Of a stretch of DNA of 64,000 nt, positions 35,777 to 45,052 are shown piece by piece. The notes below the pieces were generated by a model that saw only the letters and a program-made list of their open reading frames with translations, ran no database searches and was not told the origin of the DNA. Numbering within the stretch: the first letter of the stretch is position 1; each line of letters opens with the position of its first letter. The translations under genes and the position numbers were made by a program. Source of the stretch: Luteitalea sp. (GTDB taxonomy: Bacteria > Acidobacteriota > Vicinamibacteria > Vicinamibacterales > Vicinamibacteraceae); NCBI GenBank assembly GCA_009377495.1, contig WHTZ01000022.1, positions 22,580 to 86,579 on the forward strand, in the 5' to 3' direction.

Positions 35777-35790
35777 AGGCCCCTCGCTAC
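35764..35790. repeat. GC-rich palindrome at the moeA end
   Basis: GCGAGGGGCC-TGAA-GGCCCCTCGC stem-loop followed by TAC. The loop carries the moeA stop codon. The same unit recurs at 53403-53429 within a PKS gene. It could act as a bidirectional terminator between the convergent moeA and sod genes, although there is no T-run. Confidence 0.6.
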
Positions 35791-35821
35791 ATACCTGACT
35801 TGATCACGCGATATCGTCGGA

Positions 35822-36424
35822 TCAGCCCTTGAGCTGCTTGTTTACCGTGTCCCAGTTGATCACGTTCCACCAGGCAGCAATGTAGTCTGGCCGACGGTTC
35901 TGATATTTCAGGTAGTACGCGTGTTCCCAGACGTCGAGGCCCAGGAGAGGTTTCTTGCCTTCCATGAGCGGACTGTCCTGGTTTGCCGTGCTATAGATGT
36001 CGAGCTTGCCCTTGTCATCGACCAGCCACGCCCAGCCGCTGCCGAACCGGCCGATCGCCGTCTTCGTAAACGTCTCCTTGAACTTGTCGAAGCTGCCGAA
36101 CGTGCTCGTGATCCCATCTGCGACAGCCCCTGTTGGCACGCCACCCGCGTTCGATCCCATCAATTGCCAAAACAATGTGTGGTTGGCGTGACCACCGCCA
36201 TTGTTGCGGACTGCTGTGCGGATGGCTTCGGGAACGTTGGAGATATCAGCGAGCAGCTCCTCGATGCTCTTTTTCTGCAGATCGGGGTCCTTCTCGAGCG
36301 CCGCGTTCAAGTTGTTCACATACGTCGCGTGGTGCTTGCCGTGATGCACCTGCATCGTTTGCGCGTCGATGTGCGGCTCGAGCACGTAGAAACCATAAGG
36401 CAAAGGTGGCAGCTCATGCGCCAT
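35822..36424 (-). CDS. Fe/Mn superoxide dismutase
   Basis: 200-aa SOD that dismutates superoxide. Metal ligands sit in [25 protein letters not shown] and [20 protein letters not shown] (Asp and His). The Gln in ANQDSPL and GSGWAWLV favours Mn or cambialistic use over Fe, but this is an inference. AGGAGG lies 9 bp before the ATG. Monocistronic, convergent with moeA. Confidence 0.95.
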   Translation of the reverse strand: MAHELPPLPYGFYVLEPHIDAQTMQVHHGKHHATYVNNLNAALEKDPDLQKKSIEELLADISNVPEAIRTAVRNNGGGHANHTLFWQLMGSNAGGVPTGAVADGITSTFGSFDKFKETFTKTAIGRFGSGWAWLVDDKGKLDIYSTANQDSPLMEGKKPLLGLDVWEHAYYLKYQNRRPDYIAAWWNVINWDTVNKQLKG

Positions 36425-36554
36425 AACGTCACGTCCTCCTGTAGCAGCGCGGCCGTCGGTTCACGACCGCGGAGAGTTGCGAACCTGACCATCTTATCAG
36501 TGACAAGCGGTCGCGCGCTCTTGGGTGGGCGACAGGATTATGAGATGATGGCGG

Positions 36555-36622
36555 GCGGAAAAGGGGACAGGCCCCTTTTTCACTTGCTACGACAAGAAAA
36601 AGGGGCCTGTCCCCTTTTCCGC
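36555..36622. repeat. 26-bp perfect inverted repeat (family C)
   Basis: Arms 36555-36580 and 36597-36622 are perfectly complementary (GCGGAAAAGGGGACAG ... CTGTCCCCTTTTCCGC) with a 16-bp loop. The right arm ends 2 bp before the MFS gene stop codon. A diverged copy lies inside the acyltransferase domain of a PKS gene (54572-54637). Confidence 0.75.
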
Positions 36623-36624
36623 GG

Positions 36625-38148
36625 CTAGTTTTTGCGCGCGGCCAATTCCTGCTTCACGAGTGCGACCCGCTCTCTCGTGAGGCCGTATGGGAGGATCATC
36701 AGAGCCGCCCCGATGAGAAGCAGGGCAGGGAGCTGGCTAAACAGCAGCCCCAGTCGATCGATGGTCGTCGCTGACTGCGCGACCTGCCCCGGCACGAGCC
36801 CCGCGAACAGGTCCACCAGCACACCGGTCGCGAGAATGGCGACACCCGCCGCGGCCTGTTGCGTGAAGGAGTAAATCCCGAAGAACGTTCCGTCTCGGCG
36901 TCGGCTCGTCTTGAGCTCGTCTTCCTCCGTGACATCAGCAATCATCGACGGCACGATCACCCAGAGCGCGCTGGCGAAATAGCCGGCGAGCCCATTGCCG
37001 AGGGCCAACGGGATCAAGTTTCCCGTACCGAGCGGACGGCCGTGGCCGACCAACCAGTAAGCAGCCGCCATGATAAGACCAGTGATCAGCATCGCCGTGC
37101 AGTACAGTCGATGCTTGTCTACGCGCTTGTTCATCCATACCCAGAACGGGACGCCCACAAGGGCGCCGGTATAAAAGGCGAGGAAGAATGCGCCGAAAGA
37201 CCCGGAGCTCGGAATGCTCGCATAGTACGTGAGATAGTGAACCGCGAGCGATGCGTTGATCACCGTCGCCAAAAAGAAGAGCGCTGCCGATGTCACGAGG
37301 GTCCGAAAGGCGTGATCCTTCATGGATGTCGCGAACGCCGCGAAGAAGCGGAACCGCTCCGCTCGTCCAGTGGATTCGACCGGCTGGCCCTGCGATCGTC
37401 TCGACCAGGTGCCCACGATGGTCACCAGGGCCGCCCCAGTCATGAACAAACCGAACACGAGCCCCATCGCAACGTATCCAGACGAGTCGAACTGCGAGCC
37501 ACGATCCGGCTGGTCCGCCTGGCCGCCCGGAAAGAACACGCCAAATGAGACGCCTGCCGCCAGCAGCGTGCCAAACAACGCACAGCCGGCTCGGAACGCC
37601 GAGATCGCCGTCCGTTCGTGATAGTCCTGGCTGAGCTCTGCGCCCAGCGCGTAGTACGGCACCATGAATAGCGAGTTGCTCGTCCTGAGGCATAGGCTCG
37701 TGAGAAGCAGCCAGCCGAACAGCACCGGTGCCGAGAGGTTCGCAGGAGGACTGAAGATCGCAAAGAAGCTCAGGCTCATGCAAAGCCCACCGATCAGCAT
37801 GAACCCGTGCCGGCGTCCCAGCCGCCACCGGGCGCGGTCCGAAAGGAATCCAATCAACGGATCGATGGCGGAATCCCACGCCAGCCCGAGAGCCGTGGCC
37901 AGACCAACGAGCGTTCCGGGGAGACCGAGCACGCTCGTGTAGTAGAAGAGGAGAAACAGGCCGAACGCGAACGTCTTCACCGCCTCGCAAGATGCCCCCA
38001 CGCCGTAGGCCGCTTTCAGGCGCACCGAGACCACATCCGCACCCACCGTTTGGTCGGGAGCCGACTCGTAGACCGGGGCCGTCCGAGGCAGTAGTGGGAC
38101 CGCGACGGTCGGTTTTGGTTCCGCTTCCACGCTCGCGGGCTCGTGCAT
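36625..38148 (-). CDS. GPH-family MFS transporter
   Basis: 507-aa, 12-TM cation:sugar-symporter-like permease (glycoside-pentoside-hexuronide family, MelB relatives). Signatures: LKAAYGVGASCEAVKTFAFG, LAWDSAIDPLIGFLSDRARW, RLGRRHGFMLIGG and the mid-loop FRAGCALFGTLLAAG. A 40-residue Pro/Val-rich N-terminus precedes TM1. It starts 6 bp after the TolB-like gene and is the last gene of the minus-strand run, so it may import or export a glycosylated compound related to the cluster. Confidence 0.88.
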   Translation of the reverse strand: MHEPASVEAEPKPTVAVPLLPRTAPVYESAPDQTVGADVVSVRLKAAYGVGASCEAVKTFAFGLFLLFYYTSVLGLPGTLVGLATALGLAWDSAIDPLIGFLSDRARWRLGRRHGFMLIGGLCMSLSFFAIFSPPANLSAPVLFGWLLLTSLCLRTSNSLFMVPYYALGAELSQDYHERTAISAFRAGCALFGTLLAAGVSFGVFFPGGQADQPDRGSQFDSSGYVAMGLVFGLFMTGAALVTIVGTWSRRSQGQPVESTGRAERFRFFAAFATSMKDHAFRTLVTSAALFFLATVINASLAVHYLTYYASIPSSGSFGAFFLAFYTGALVGVPFWVWMNKRVDKHRLYCTAMLITGLIMAAAYWLVGHGRPLGTGNLIPLALGNGLAGYFASALWVIVPSMIADVTEEDELKTSRRRDGTFFGIYSFTQQAAAGVAILATGVLVDLFAGLVPGQVAQSATTIDRLGLLFSQLPALLLIGAALMILPYGLTRERVALVKQELAARKN

Positions 38149-38154
38149 GGGCTC

Positions 38155-39393
38155 CTATATGGCCCCTCGCATGGGGGGCTCGATCTCAATGAGGATGATC
38201 CGTAGGCGCATCTCGGCGCCATCGTCGGTCGAACCGCGCACGCCCTGCGTCGCGGCGAGATACCGGCCATCGGGGCTGAACCGGCATGCGGCGACGATCA
38301 CGTGCTGGCCGGCATACTCCGGCGCTTTCGAATCGTTGAAATAGGTGAGACGCTGCTTGCCCGATCCATCAGCGTTCATCAGGTAGTACTCGCGCTCACG
38401 TTCCTGGGCGGCCCAGTTCGCGCTGGTGAAGTCTTGCTCGTACCGCGAATCCTGGTTGGTCATGTAGACGATCTGGCCGTTCGGCGCGACCGCCGAGCCT
38501 TCTTCCCAGAACCGGGGCGTGTTCGTGAGGTTCTCCAGCTTTTCAGTTCGTAGGTCGTAGCGATACTGGTCCATGCCGTATGGGTGCTGGCCGTCCGGAT
38601 TGCCGGCGATGAGGAGCGTGTCTTCGTCGATGAAGTCCATCGCCGTGACATAGTTGCCCTTCCGAGGCGTCAGCAGTACGCGCTCGTTTCTCAATGACGG
38701 CACGCCATCTCGGATCACGAAGTCGGCCGTCATGACCCGCCACTCGCCCCAGCCACCTCCCTTGAACCGCTCGGTCCAGACGAACGTCGAGCCATCCCGA
38801 GAGAACACAGGGTTCACCACGGCCGTCGCCGGTGTACGATCGCGCAGGCTCTTCTTGATCGGACTATTCGTAAGCCGCCAGAACCGCTGTCCCTTCGGAT
38901 CCGTGGCCCAAAAATTGGAGAAGAGGCCAATGCCTGGATCGCTCAAGCCCTTCATGCGCATGCCGAAGTGCTCGGGCACCTCCGACGCGAAGACGACGAG
39001 CTTGCCCGACGGATGAAAGATGGCATTACCGTTGGTTCGCTGGCCAATGCCCTCATGCCCCTCGGTCAGGCTGGTGACGATCGTTCCGGACAGGTCGGAG
39101 ATGTAAACGTCCCAAAAGCCGTCCTCGTTCTTTCGGTCGAAGACGAACCGCGTACCATCGGGAGAAAAGCGCGGGCGAGCTCCGGAGCTCTGGACGACCC
39201 GAATGGCGCGAATGCCGGAAAATCTGGCCGCCTGCTTCTGGCTCGTGTGAGGCGGCACACGCGTGTCACCCTCACGCGCCGACTGAGCTGTCGGGGCCCC
39301 AAGCGCGAGGATGAACACAGAGGCCGTCAGACCAGACGTCCTCCAGCCCACGTGTGCCAACCGCACGCGACGCACGAATTCACCAGCGCTCAT
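38155..39393 (-). CDS. Secreted TolB-like beta-propeller protein
   Basis: 412-aa PD40/TolB-type propeller with an N-terminal export signal (GLTASVFILALGAPTAQSA). Repeats such as RFSPDGTRFVFDRK, IFHPSGKLVVFASE, VFSRDGSTFVWTER and RFSPDGRYLAAT mark propeller blades. No catalytic domain is attached. The start is ATG 39393, overlapping the stop of the methyltransferase gene by ATGA. It probably acts in the periplasm or at the surface as a binding or scaffold protein. Confidence 0.75.
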   Translation of the reverse strand: MSAGEFVRRVRLAHVGWRTSGLTASVFILALGAPTAQSAREGDTRVPPHTSQKQAARFSGIRAIRVVQSSGARPRFSPDGTRFVFDRKNEDGFWDVYISDLSGTIVTSLTEGHEGIGQRTNGNAIFHPSGKLVVFASEVPEHFGMRMKGLSDPGIGLFSNFWATDPKGQRFWRLTNSPIKKSLRDRTPATAVVNPVFSRDGSTFVWTERFKGGGWGEWRVMTADFVIRDGVPSLRNERVLLTPRKGNYVTAMDFIDEDTLLIAGNPDGQHPYGMDQYRYDLRTEKLENLTNTPRFWEEGSAVAPNGQIVYMTNQDSRYEQDFTSANWAAQEREREYYLMNADGSGKQRLTYFNDSKAPEYAGQHVIVAACRFSPDGRYLAATQGVRGSTDDGAEMRLRIILIEIEPPMRGAI

Positions 39394-40082
39394 GCGAGCA
39401 GTGAGGTTGGAATCTGAGATTCGTGGCCAGGCCGGACAATGGCCACCCACGCCTGATGGTTGGGATGTTCATAGCGCAATCGCTGCACGACGAGACCGGC
39501 ATCGGCCACGAAGCGAGCGAGATCATCCCAGCGATACGCCACCGGATCGGGATACTGCCAACCCGTGCCAGCGTAGCTCGTCCGCCCTTCGAAGAACGTC
39601 GCGACAAGGGTTCCCTCCGTGGTGAGGACGTGCTCGGCCTCGGCAAGACAGTGGCGGATCTGTGACTCGGCCGCATGGGAGAACACCGAGTGCGCAAGGA
39701 CGAAGTCGAAGCTCTGCCCGAAGGCGGTCAGCGTGAAGCTGGCATCGTTGCTGAAAACCGGCCGCTTGAGACGGATCAGGTCCTGCCCCAGCTCGTGCTT
39801 GATCCCTTCTTCGACCAACCACTGCTCTGGCTCGATACCGAAGTATCGACCGGGCGAGAGGTACGGCATGAACAAACGCCCGGCTCGCAGCGACCCGCAC
39901 CCGACGTCGAGGAGGCGGTGGCGCTCTCGGAGTCCCAGTTGCGTCAGTACGGTGAATTGCAACGCGGCCACGACATCGTACTTGTCGGGTGGCCCCACGA
40001 ACACTCGATAGTCGGCGAGCGAGGGGCCACCTCCTGACCCAGCCGACGGATCCACCACCATCCAGCTTGCTCGGTCGGTCAT
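39390..40082 (-). CDS. Class I SAM-dependent methyltransferase
   Basis: 230-aa methyltransferase. Motif I is LLDVGCGSLRAGRL, followed by YFGIEPEQWLVEEGI, an acidic motif II region (FDFVLAHSVFSHAAE) and LTTEGTLVATFFEG. The ATG at 40082 avoids a 65-bp overlap with the upstream gene. It resembles methyltransferases of glycan and secondary-metabolite loci; the substrate is unknown. Overlaps the TolB-like gene by 4 bp. Confidence 0.8.
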   Translation of the reverse strand: MTDRASWMVVDPSAGSGGGPSLADYRVFVGPPDKYDVVAALQFTVLTQLGLRERHRLLDVGCGSLRAGRLFMPYLSPGRYFGIEPEQWLVEEGIKHELGQDLIRLKRPVFSNDASFTLTAFGQSFDFVLAHSVFSHAAESQIRHCLAEAEHVLTTEGTLVATFFEGRTSYAGTGWQYPDPVAYRWDDLARFVADAGLVVQRLRYEHPNHQAWVAIVRPGHESQIPTSLLA

Positions 40083-40107
40083 TGCCACAGTCGCTTTCAA
40101 TCGCCGA

Positions 40108-41412
40108 TCACGCGAGGTTGAGCGACGTGCCGTGCGCGCGAAGCGGATCATCGGCTCTCCCCTGCGCGGCAAGTCGTTCAGCGATCCACCCCTCGAGCGC
40201 GGCCTCCAACTCGGCGGCCAGACCGCCCGCTTCCGTAACGAGATTGCGGTGCTCGTCGGGATCCGCCTTCAGGTCGTACAGCTCGCGCTCAGGATTACCG
40301 TAGAGATCCGGTGCGCGGGCCAGAATGAGCTTGTGCTCGTCGGTCCGCAGGCTCCACTTCGCCTGCCAGGTGCATTCACAACTGATCGCCTGTTTGCGCC
40401 CACCATCACGCGCCTGACCAGTGAGCAGCGGCAGCACACTCCGACCGTCCATCTCGGGTGGCACGAGCGCGCCCACGGCCTCCAGCAGCGTCGGCGCGAC
40501 GTCGTGGTGCTGCATCATCGGCGAGAGCGTCGAGCCTGCTGGTATGCGATTCGGCCATCGTGCCATGAACGGCACGCGTAACGTCGTTTCGTACAGCCCG
40601 TGGTGATCGAAGAAGATGCCGTGCTCCACGAGACTTTCACCATGATCACCGAACAGGAGGACCAGGGTGTTCTCAGCCAGTCCGCAGTCATCCAAGGCCG
40701 CGAGTAACTCGCCCACCCCGTCATCCACGTGACGGATCTCACGGTCGTACAGCGCTGAGATGTAGGCGGCGTCCGTGATGAGGCCATCCCGCGTCCGCAT
40801 CCAGGTGTCCCGCGCCACGGCACCGAGCGGGTGTTTCCACCACGCGTCCAGACTGTGATTGTCGGGGTCTGTCGGATTGCCGTCGTAGAAGAGATGCTGA
40901 TAACGTTCCGGCGGCTTGAACGGCCAGTGCGGATCCCAGTAGTGCACCATCATGAAGAACCGCTCGTCCCCATGGCTCTTCAACCAGGGAATGGCGCGCG
41001 CGTTCAATTCCTCGCAGGCGACATCGATGTACACCGTGTGCCGCATGCTCGGATCGATGTAGAACTCGAAGCCCCGCCGGAACCAAATGCGACCGGTCGC
41101 CAGGTTGTCGAGCGCACACGTGGTATATCCCTCGTCCATGAGAATCTGCGGCAGAGACGGCGCGTCTCTACCCAGCACGTTACGCGGCCCGTGTGCCACG
41201 ATGCCGTGGGTGATGGGATGCTGCCCCGTATAGAGCGTCGTAAACGACGGGTGCGTAGGCAGGCCCGCGCACACGAACTGTTGCGCTCGCGCGCCCTGTC
41301 GCGCCAGGCCGTCCATCGCCGGGCTCGTCGGCCGCTGATAGCCGTAGCAGCCCAAGTGGTCGGCACGCAGACTGTCGATGGCAATCACCAATATGTTCGG
41401 GCTGTCCTTCAT
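40108..41412 (-). CDS. Sulfatase-like alkaline phosphatase superfamily enzyme
   Basis: 434 aa with the sulfatase fold: metal ligands in LVIAIDSLRADHLGCYGY and LLFGDHGES, and later HHGLYETTLRVPFM, CDLKADPDEHRNL-like end. The formylglycine motif C/S-x-P-x-R is not present; at that place it reads LPTHPSFTTLYTGQ, with Thr at the nucleophile position. Thr nucleophiles occur in phosphoglycerol and phosphoethanolamine transferases of this superfamily, so it may move a phospho-headgroup rather than cleave sulfate. No TM helices or signal peptide are seen. Belongs to the lipid/polyketide run. Confidence 0.8.
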   Translation of the reverse strand: MKDSPNILVIAIDSLRADHLGCYGYQRPTSPAMDGLARQGARAQQFVCAGLPTHPSFTTLYTGQHPITHGIVAHGPRNVLGRDAPSLPQILMDEGYTTCALDNLATGRIWFRRGFEFYIDPSMRHTVYIDVACEELNARAIPWLKSHGDERFFMMVHYWDPHWPFKPPERYQHLFYDGNPTDPDNHSLDAWWKHPLGAVARDTWMRTRDGLITDAAYISALYDREIRHVDDGVGELLAALDDCGLAENTLVLLFGDHGESLVEHGIFFDHHGLYETTLRVPFMARWPNRIPAGSTLSPMMQHHDVAPTLLEAVGALVPPEMDGRSVLPLLTGQARDGGRKQAISCECTWQAKWSLRTDEHKLILARAPDLYGNPERELYDLKADPDEHRNLVTEAGGLAAELEAALEGWIAERLAAQGRADDPLRAHGTSLNLA

Positions 41413-41455
41413 AAGTCACAACCTCTCGCACCCCAGCACCCCAGCACCCCGTGCT

Positions 41456-41857
41456 CTACCAGCCCTCGAAGGGATCGCAGAAGCGCGGTGAGAACCGAGC
41501 CTCCTTGATCTTGCTGCCGTCGAGCCGCAGCACCCCCCTGCCGGCGAGGTTGGCGATCCGAAAGAACTGGAGCCGTTTCGATGCGACCACCAGATCCACG
41601 GTGACCGAATCGTGATTCGACGAGATGGAATCGATTCGGAGGATCTGCAGCTCCGCAGCGAAGCGCTCCCGATGCCACTCTTCGATGGCCGACTTCCCGC
41701 TGTAAACGCCGGCAACGAAGTGCAGCGTGGCATCGTCGGTGTACGCATCCACACAGCGCGGCAGGTCGTGGGCAGCAAAGGCATCGAAGTAGCTCTGCAC
41801 GAATGCGGCTGACGCCTCCTGCTCCACACTGACGTTCTGGTCGATCGTCGGATCCAT
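41456..41857 (-). CDS. NTF2/SnoaL-like protein
   Basis: 133-aa protein with the NTF2 fold: FVQSYFDAFAAHDLPRCVDA, YTDDATLHFVAGVYSGKSAI, EEWHRERFA. GAAGGAGG precedes the ATG at 41857. The family contains polyketide cyclases, isomerases and binding proteins. Within this cluster a role in processing the polyketide-like product is attractive but unproven. Confidence 0.75.
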   Translation of the reverse strand: MDPTIDQNVSVEQEASAAFVQSYFDAFAAHDLPRCVDAYTDDATLHFVAGVYSGKSAIEEWHRERFAAELQILRIDSISSNHDSVTVDLVVASKRLQFFRIANLAGRGVLRLDGSKIKEARFSPRFCDPFEGW

Positions 41858-41870
41858 GTGTCCTCCTTCA

Positions 41871-42722
41871 TTAGCGCAGCACGCGGCGCATGAGCTGTCC
41901 GAAATAGAAGCGCTCGAATAACTCCCCTGGCACATGTCGACGGAGGCCAATCACGGTGGCGGCCCGCCGCCCTACCAGGTATCGCAGTCGTGGTCGCCGG
42001 GCTGAGAGCGCGCGATGGACCGCCTCTGCCACGTCCTGCGGTCGAATGGGAGACGAACGGACAAAGGCATCCGCGAGCTGCTCGGCACGATGGAACCAGG
42101 CGAAATACGGGCCCCTGAGGTCGTTCGCCCCACGCGCGACGACTCGATGCACACCCCAAGCCGTGGTATTGACAATGCCAGGCTCCACCAGCACGACCTG
42201 AATGCCGAACGGCGCCAACTCCAAGGCCAGCGATTCGCCAAGCCCCTCCTGCGCGAACTTCGTCGCGCAGTAGCCGCCGACACCGAACGACCCGATACGC
42301 CCCGCCACGGACGTCATCATCACGATGCGCCCATGTCCGGCGGCACGCATGGCAGGCAGCACTGCGCGCGTCACTGCCATGGTGCCGAAGACGTTCGTGT
42401 CGAACAGCGTTCGCAACTCATCGTCTGCGAGATCCTCGAAGCATCCGCGCAGCCGAGTGCCCGCGTTGTTCACCAGGCCCCCAATGCCGCCTGTCTCCTG
42501 CACGATCGTGCGCACCGCGGCGTCGATGCTGGCTGGACGAGTGATGTCCAGCTCCAGCATCCGTAACGAGACGTCGCGCTCGCGGGCGCCCGTCTCGAGC
42601 GTCGAACGCTCCTCGAGGTTCGGCATGGACGCATAGACGCGCATGCCGCGCTCAGCCAAGTACAGCGCGGTCTCCAACCCCAAGCCGCTCGACGCTCCGG
42701 TAATCAGCACTCCGCTGGTCAA
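41871..42722 (-). CDS. Short-chain dehydrogenase/reductase
   Basis: 283-aa classical SDR. The NAD(P) motif TGASSGLG is at residues 8-15, NNAG at 85-88, and the catalytic triad is S138 (MTSVAG), Y151 and K155 (YCATK). A C-terminal extension (RRPRLRYLVGRRAA) resembles SDRs acting on lipid or retinol-like substrates and is shared with the second SDR at 46.6 kb. It starts at TTG 42722 with AGGAGAG upstream, inside the 3' end of the glycosyltransferase gene (71-bp overlap). Confidence 0.88.
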   Translation of the reverse strand: MTSGVLITGASSGLGLETALYLAERGMRVYASMPNLEERSTLETGARERDVSLRMLELDITRPASIDAAVRTIVQETGGIGGLVNNAGTRLRGCFEDLADDELRTLFDTNVFGTMAVTRAVLPAMRAAGHGRIVMMTSVAGRIGSFGVGGYCATKFAQEGLGESLALELAPFGIQVVLVEPGIVNTTAWGVHRVVARGANDLRGPYFAWFHRAEQLADAFVRSSPIRPQDVAEAVHRALSARRPRLRYLVGRRAATVIGLRRHVPGELFERFYFGQLMRRVLR

Positions 42723-43995
42723 CGTACTCTCCTATCAATGCCGCTGCGCGATGCGCGCCACCACTCTCGGCCAGACATCGAGCGAGGCGGCGCGCATTGT
42801 CACGGAACCGCCGGTCCGTCAGCAATCGGTCCACGGCGGCGCGGAGACGGTCTGGTGTGCACCGGCGTGGTGACAGGGACAAGCCGGCGCCGCTCTCGAC
42901 GACCCGCCGCGCACTTTCTGGCTTGTCCCACTCGGTCGGCACGACCAGCAACGGGATGCCGAATCTGAGCGCGGTGAGCACGGTCCCCGCTCCGCCTGTC
43001 GTCACGACCACGTCCGTCGCCGGGAAGAGATCGGTGTGCGGCACCCATGCCTCGAGCCTGATGTTCGGCGCCAGCGGGTCCAGGCCCAAGCTCGCCGGAT
43101 GGCGATGCGAGCCCGTGGTCATCACGACGTGAACGGGTGCATTCGCCAAGGCCCGTGCCGCTGCACGCAGCACCGTCGGTCGGCGCGCGTGGATGGTCCC
43201 CTCGCACACGTGCACGAGAGGCTGATCGCACGGCAGCTCGGCCAACCACGACGGCGGCGGCGCGCTGCACGGCTTGTTCCAGATGCACGGGCCGACGTAC
43301 CGTACGGACGAAGGCAGGTCGCGTCGGTGATAGTCGAGCTCTGGCACGCTCGTCACGAAATACAGGGCCATACGACCGGCTTGAACCGTCGGCGAGACCG
43401 CGAGCGGCGGCAGCCCGTATTGACGTCGCACGGTATTCACCCCGTGCCTGAAGTTCCGTGTGGCGATTGTCAGCACCACCCTCGCTCCACGAGCGAGCCA
43501 TCGCGTGCGCCAATTCCGGGGTGGCGGCAGACCGAATCCAGGTGGCGGTGCGTCAGGCCCGGGCAGAAAGCAACCCGCCTGAAACTGCAAGATCACGACG
43601 GGTAGTCGTAGGGTGTCGTGCACGACCACGTACGGGCCCCACATGCTCGAGTCACACAGCACCGCATCCGGCCTCCACGTGTGGATCGCATCGATCTGGT
43701 CGGCTACCTGTCCCGACAGCGTGCCCACCAACCATTCGCGCATCCGCACGCGCTGTCCTAGCCATCGCTCCCGCCAATCCAAATCGTGCGAGTCGAAGAA
43801 CACGCGATCGACGGCCGCCTCGCTGACCCGCGTGAACGGGAAGACCCGAAACCCCTCGCCCTCGACCATCCGCTGTGCCCGGCGCCCTGTATAAAACGCC
43901 ACATCATGGCCCCGATCGCGCAGGGCGTGCGCGACCGCAAGGCTGGGATGCGTGTGGCCCGGAATGGGCCAGGTGGTCATGAGGAATCTGGCCAT
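42652..43995 (-). CDS. GT1-family (UGT/MGT-like) glycosyltransferase
   Basis: 447-aa nucleotide-sugar glycosyltransferase of the GT-B fold. N-terminal acceptor domain (FLMTTWPIPGHTHPSLAVAH, LRDRGHDVAFYTG) and C-terminal donor domain with the UGT-like motif (WVPHTDLFPATDVVVTTGGA, GTVLTALRFGIPLLVVP, EWDKPESARRV). Relatives glycosylate macrolides, flavonoids, sterols and lipids. Here it would glycosylate the product of the synthases. Lies 7 bp after the methyltransferase gene. Confidence 0.88.
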   Translation of the reverse strand: MARFLMTTWPIPGHTHPSLAVAHALRDRGHDVAFYTGRRAQRMVEGEGFRVFPFTRVSEAAVDRVFFDSHDLDWRERWLGQRVRMREWLVGTLSGQVADQIDAIHTWRPDAVLCDSSMWGPYVVVHDTLRLPVVILQFQAGCFLPGPDAPPPGFGLPPPRNWRTRWLARGARVVLTIATRNFRHGVNTVRRQYGLPPLAVSPTVQAGRMALYFVTSVPELDYHRRDLPSSVRYVGPCIWNKPCSAPPPSWLAELPCDQPLVHVCEGTIHARRPTVLRAAARALANAPVHVVMTTGSHRHPASLGLDPLAPNIRLEAWVPHTDLFPATDVVVTTGGAGTVLTALRFGIPLLVVPTEWDKPESARRVVESGAGLSLSPRRCTPDRLRAAVDRLLTDRRFRDNARRLARCLAESGGAHRAAALIGEYVDQRSADYRSVERLGVGDRAVLG

Positions 43996-44002
43996 AGCAC
44001 GG

Positions 44003-45052
44003 CTACATCAACGTGAACATCACCGATCGCGCAAACGATAGGTTCCGCTGTTCGATGCTGGCAAAGCCAGCCACCTCGAACATGGGAGGCCACGCCTCCT
44101 TGGCCATGGGCAACTGACGCGACAGATCGTGTTGCAGGTAGTACGCAACCGCCATGCCCGGCCGGCGGCGCATGTCCTCTGGCGTCGGCCGGTCGAGCTC
44201 GAACACCAGCAGCGGGACGCCAGGAAACAGACGTCTAAAGCTCGACAAGAAATTGACCACCACGTCGGATCCAGCGGCCAGCAGCTCGTGCAGCACAAAG
44301 AATGTCGTCGCCACGTCGGCGTCTCGCGTGATCTGCGGCACCGCGCCCAACCTGGTCATGTCCCCCTTCATCAGACCCACACGGCCGTTGAGATCCGTCG
44401 CCTCGAGCTTGGCTCGACCCTCGGCGATGGCCTCAGTGGCGACGTCGATGCCACAGCCACTGATCTCCGGATGACTGGCGCAGAGATACCGGAGAAACGT
44501 GCCCTCTCCGCATCCCAGGTCCAACGCCTTCCGGCAGCCGTGCCGGATGATGTAATCCACAGCCAGCGGGAAGTAGAGCCACGCCTCCGCGGCGCCGCTG
44601 CCACGGGCGACGAAATCAGGGCGGCGCGAGATGTCGCGACCATAGATCGACTCTCTTCTCAGCAGTGGCTCGAGCGAGTGCACGACGCCCTCATAGCCGT
44701 ACACGGCATCGAACCATCCTCGACCCACGTCCACGAGCAGCCGTCCATCTGCGCTGAGCCAGTATCGGTCTATGTCCTTCTCCAACAGGCTCAGCGCGAA
44801 CAGCGCGTCGCAGAGCGCTCGCAGAATGGCCGGATCGAGATCGCGTCCAGCGGCGAACTCAGAGACATCGATGCTACCTTGCGCTCGCATCGTGTCGAGC
44901 AGCCCGACGTTGAAAAGCGCCTGAAGCGCTCGCGTCGCATAAAATCCGTTCAGCAATCCCGGCCACGCCAGCTGCTGCGCGCGCCGGAGCTTCAGCATGC
45001 GTCTGAGCCCGACAACACGCATCGTCCTGACGAGCTCGAGTAAATCAGTCAT
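44003..45052 (-). CDS. SAM methyltransferase with N-terminal winged helix
   Basis: 349 aa. N-terminal dimerisation/winged-helix part (GFYATRALQALFNVGLLDTM, LRALCDALFALSLLEKD), then a Rossmann domain with motif I ALDLGCGEGTFLRYL and post-motif segments (GCGIDVATEAIAEGRA, TTFFVLHELLA). The layout is that of O-methyltransferases of polyketide and bacteriochlorophyll pathways. Its start overlaps the stop of the upstream gene (TAATG). Confidence 0.82.
   Translation of the reverse strand: MTDLLELVRTMRVVGLRRMLKLRRAQQLAWPGLLNGFYATRALQALFNVGLLDTMRAQGSIDVSEFAAGRDLDPAILRALCDALFALSLLEKDIDRYWLSADGRLLVDVGRGWFDAVYGYEGVVHSLEPLLRRESIYGRDISRRPDFVARGSGAAEAWLYFPLAVDYIIRHGCRKALDLGCGEGTFLRYLCASHPEISGCGIDVATEAIAEGRAKLEATDLNGRVGLMKGDMTRLGAVPQITRDADVATTFFVLHELLAAGSDVVVNFLSSFRRLFPGVPLLVFELDRPTPEDMRRRPGMAVAYYLQHDLSRQLPMAKEAWPPMFEVAGFASIEQRNLSFARSVMFTLM

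Noticed and set aside
36555..36622. CRISPR-like repeat interpretation of the spaced inverted arms
   Set aside because: There are only two arms in inverted orientation, with no array of spacers and no cas genes in the window.
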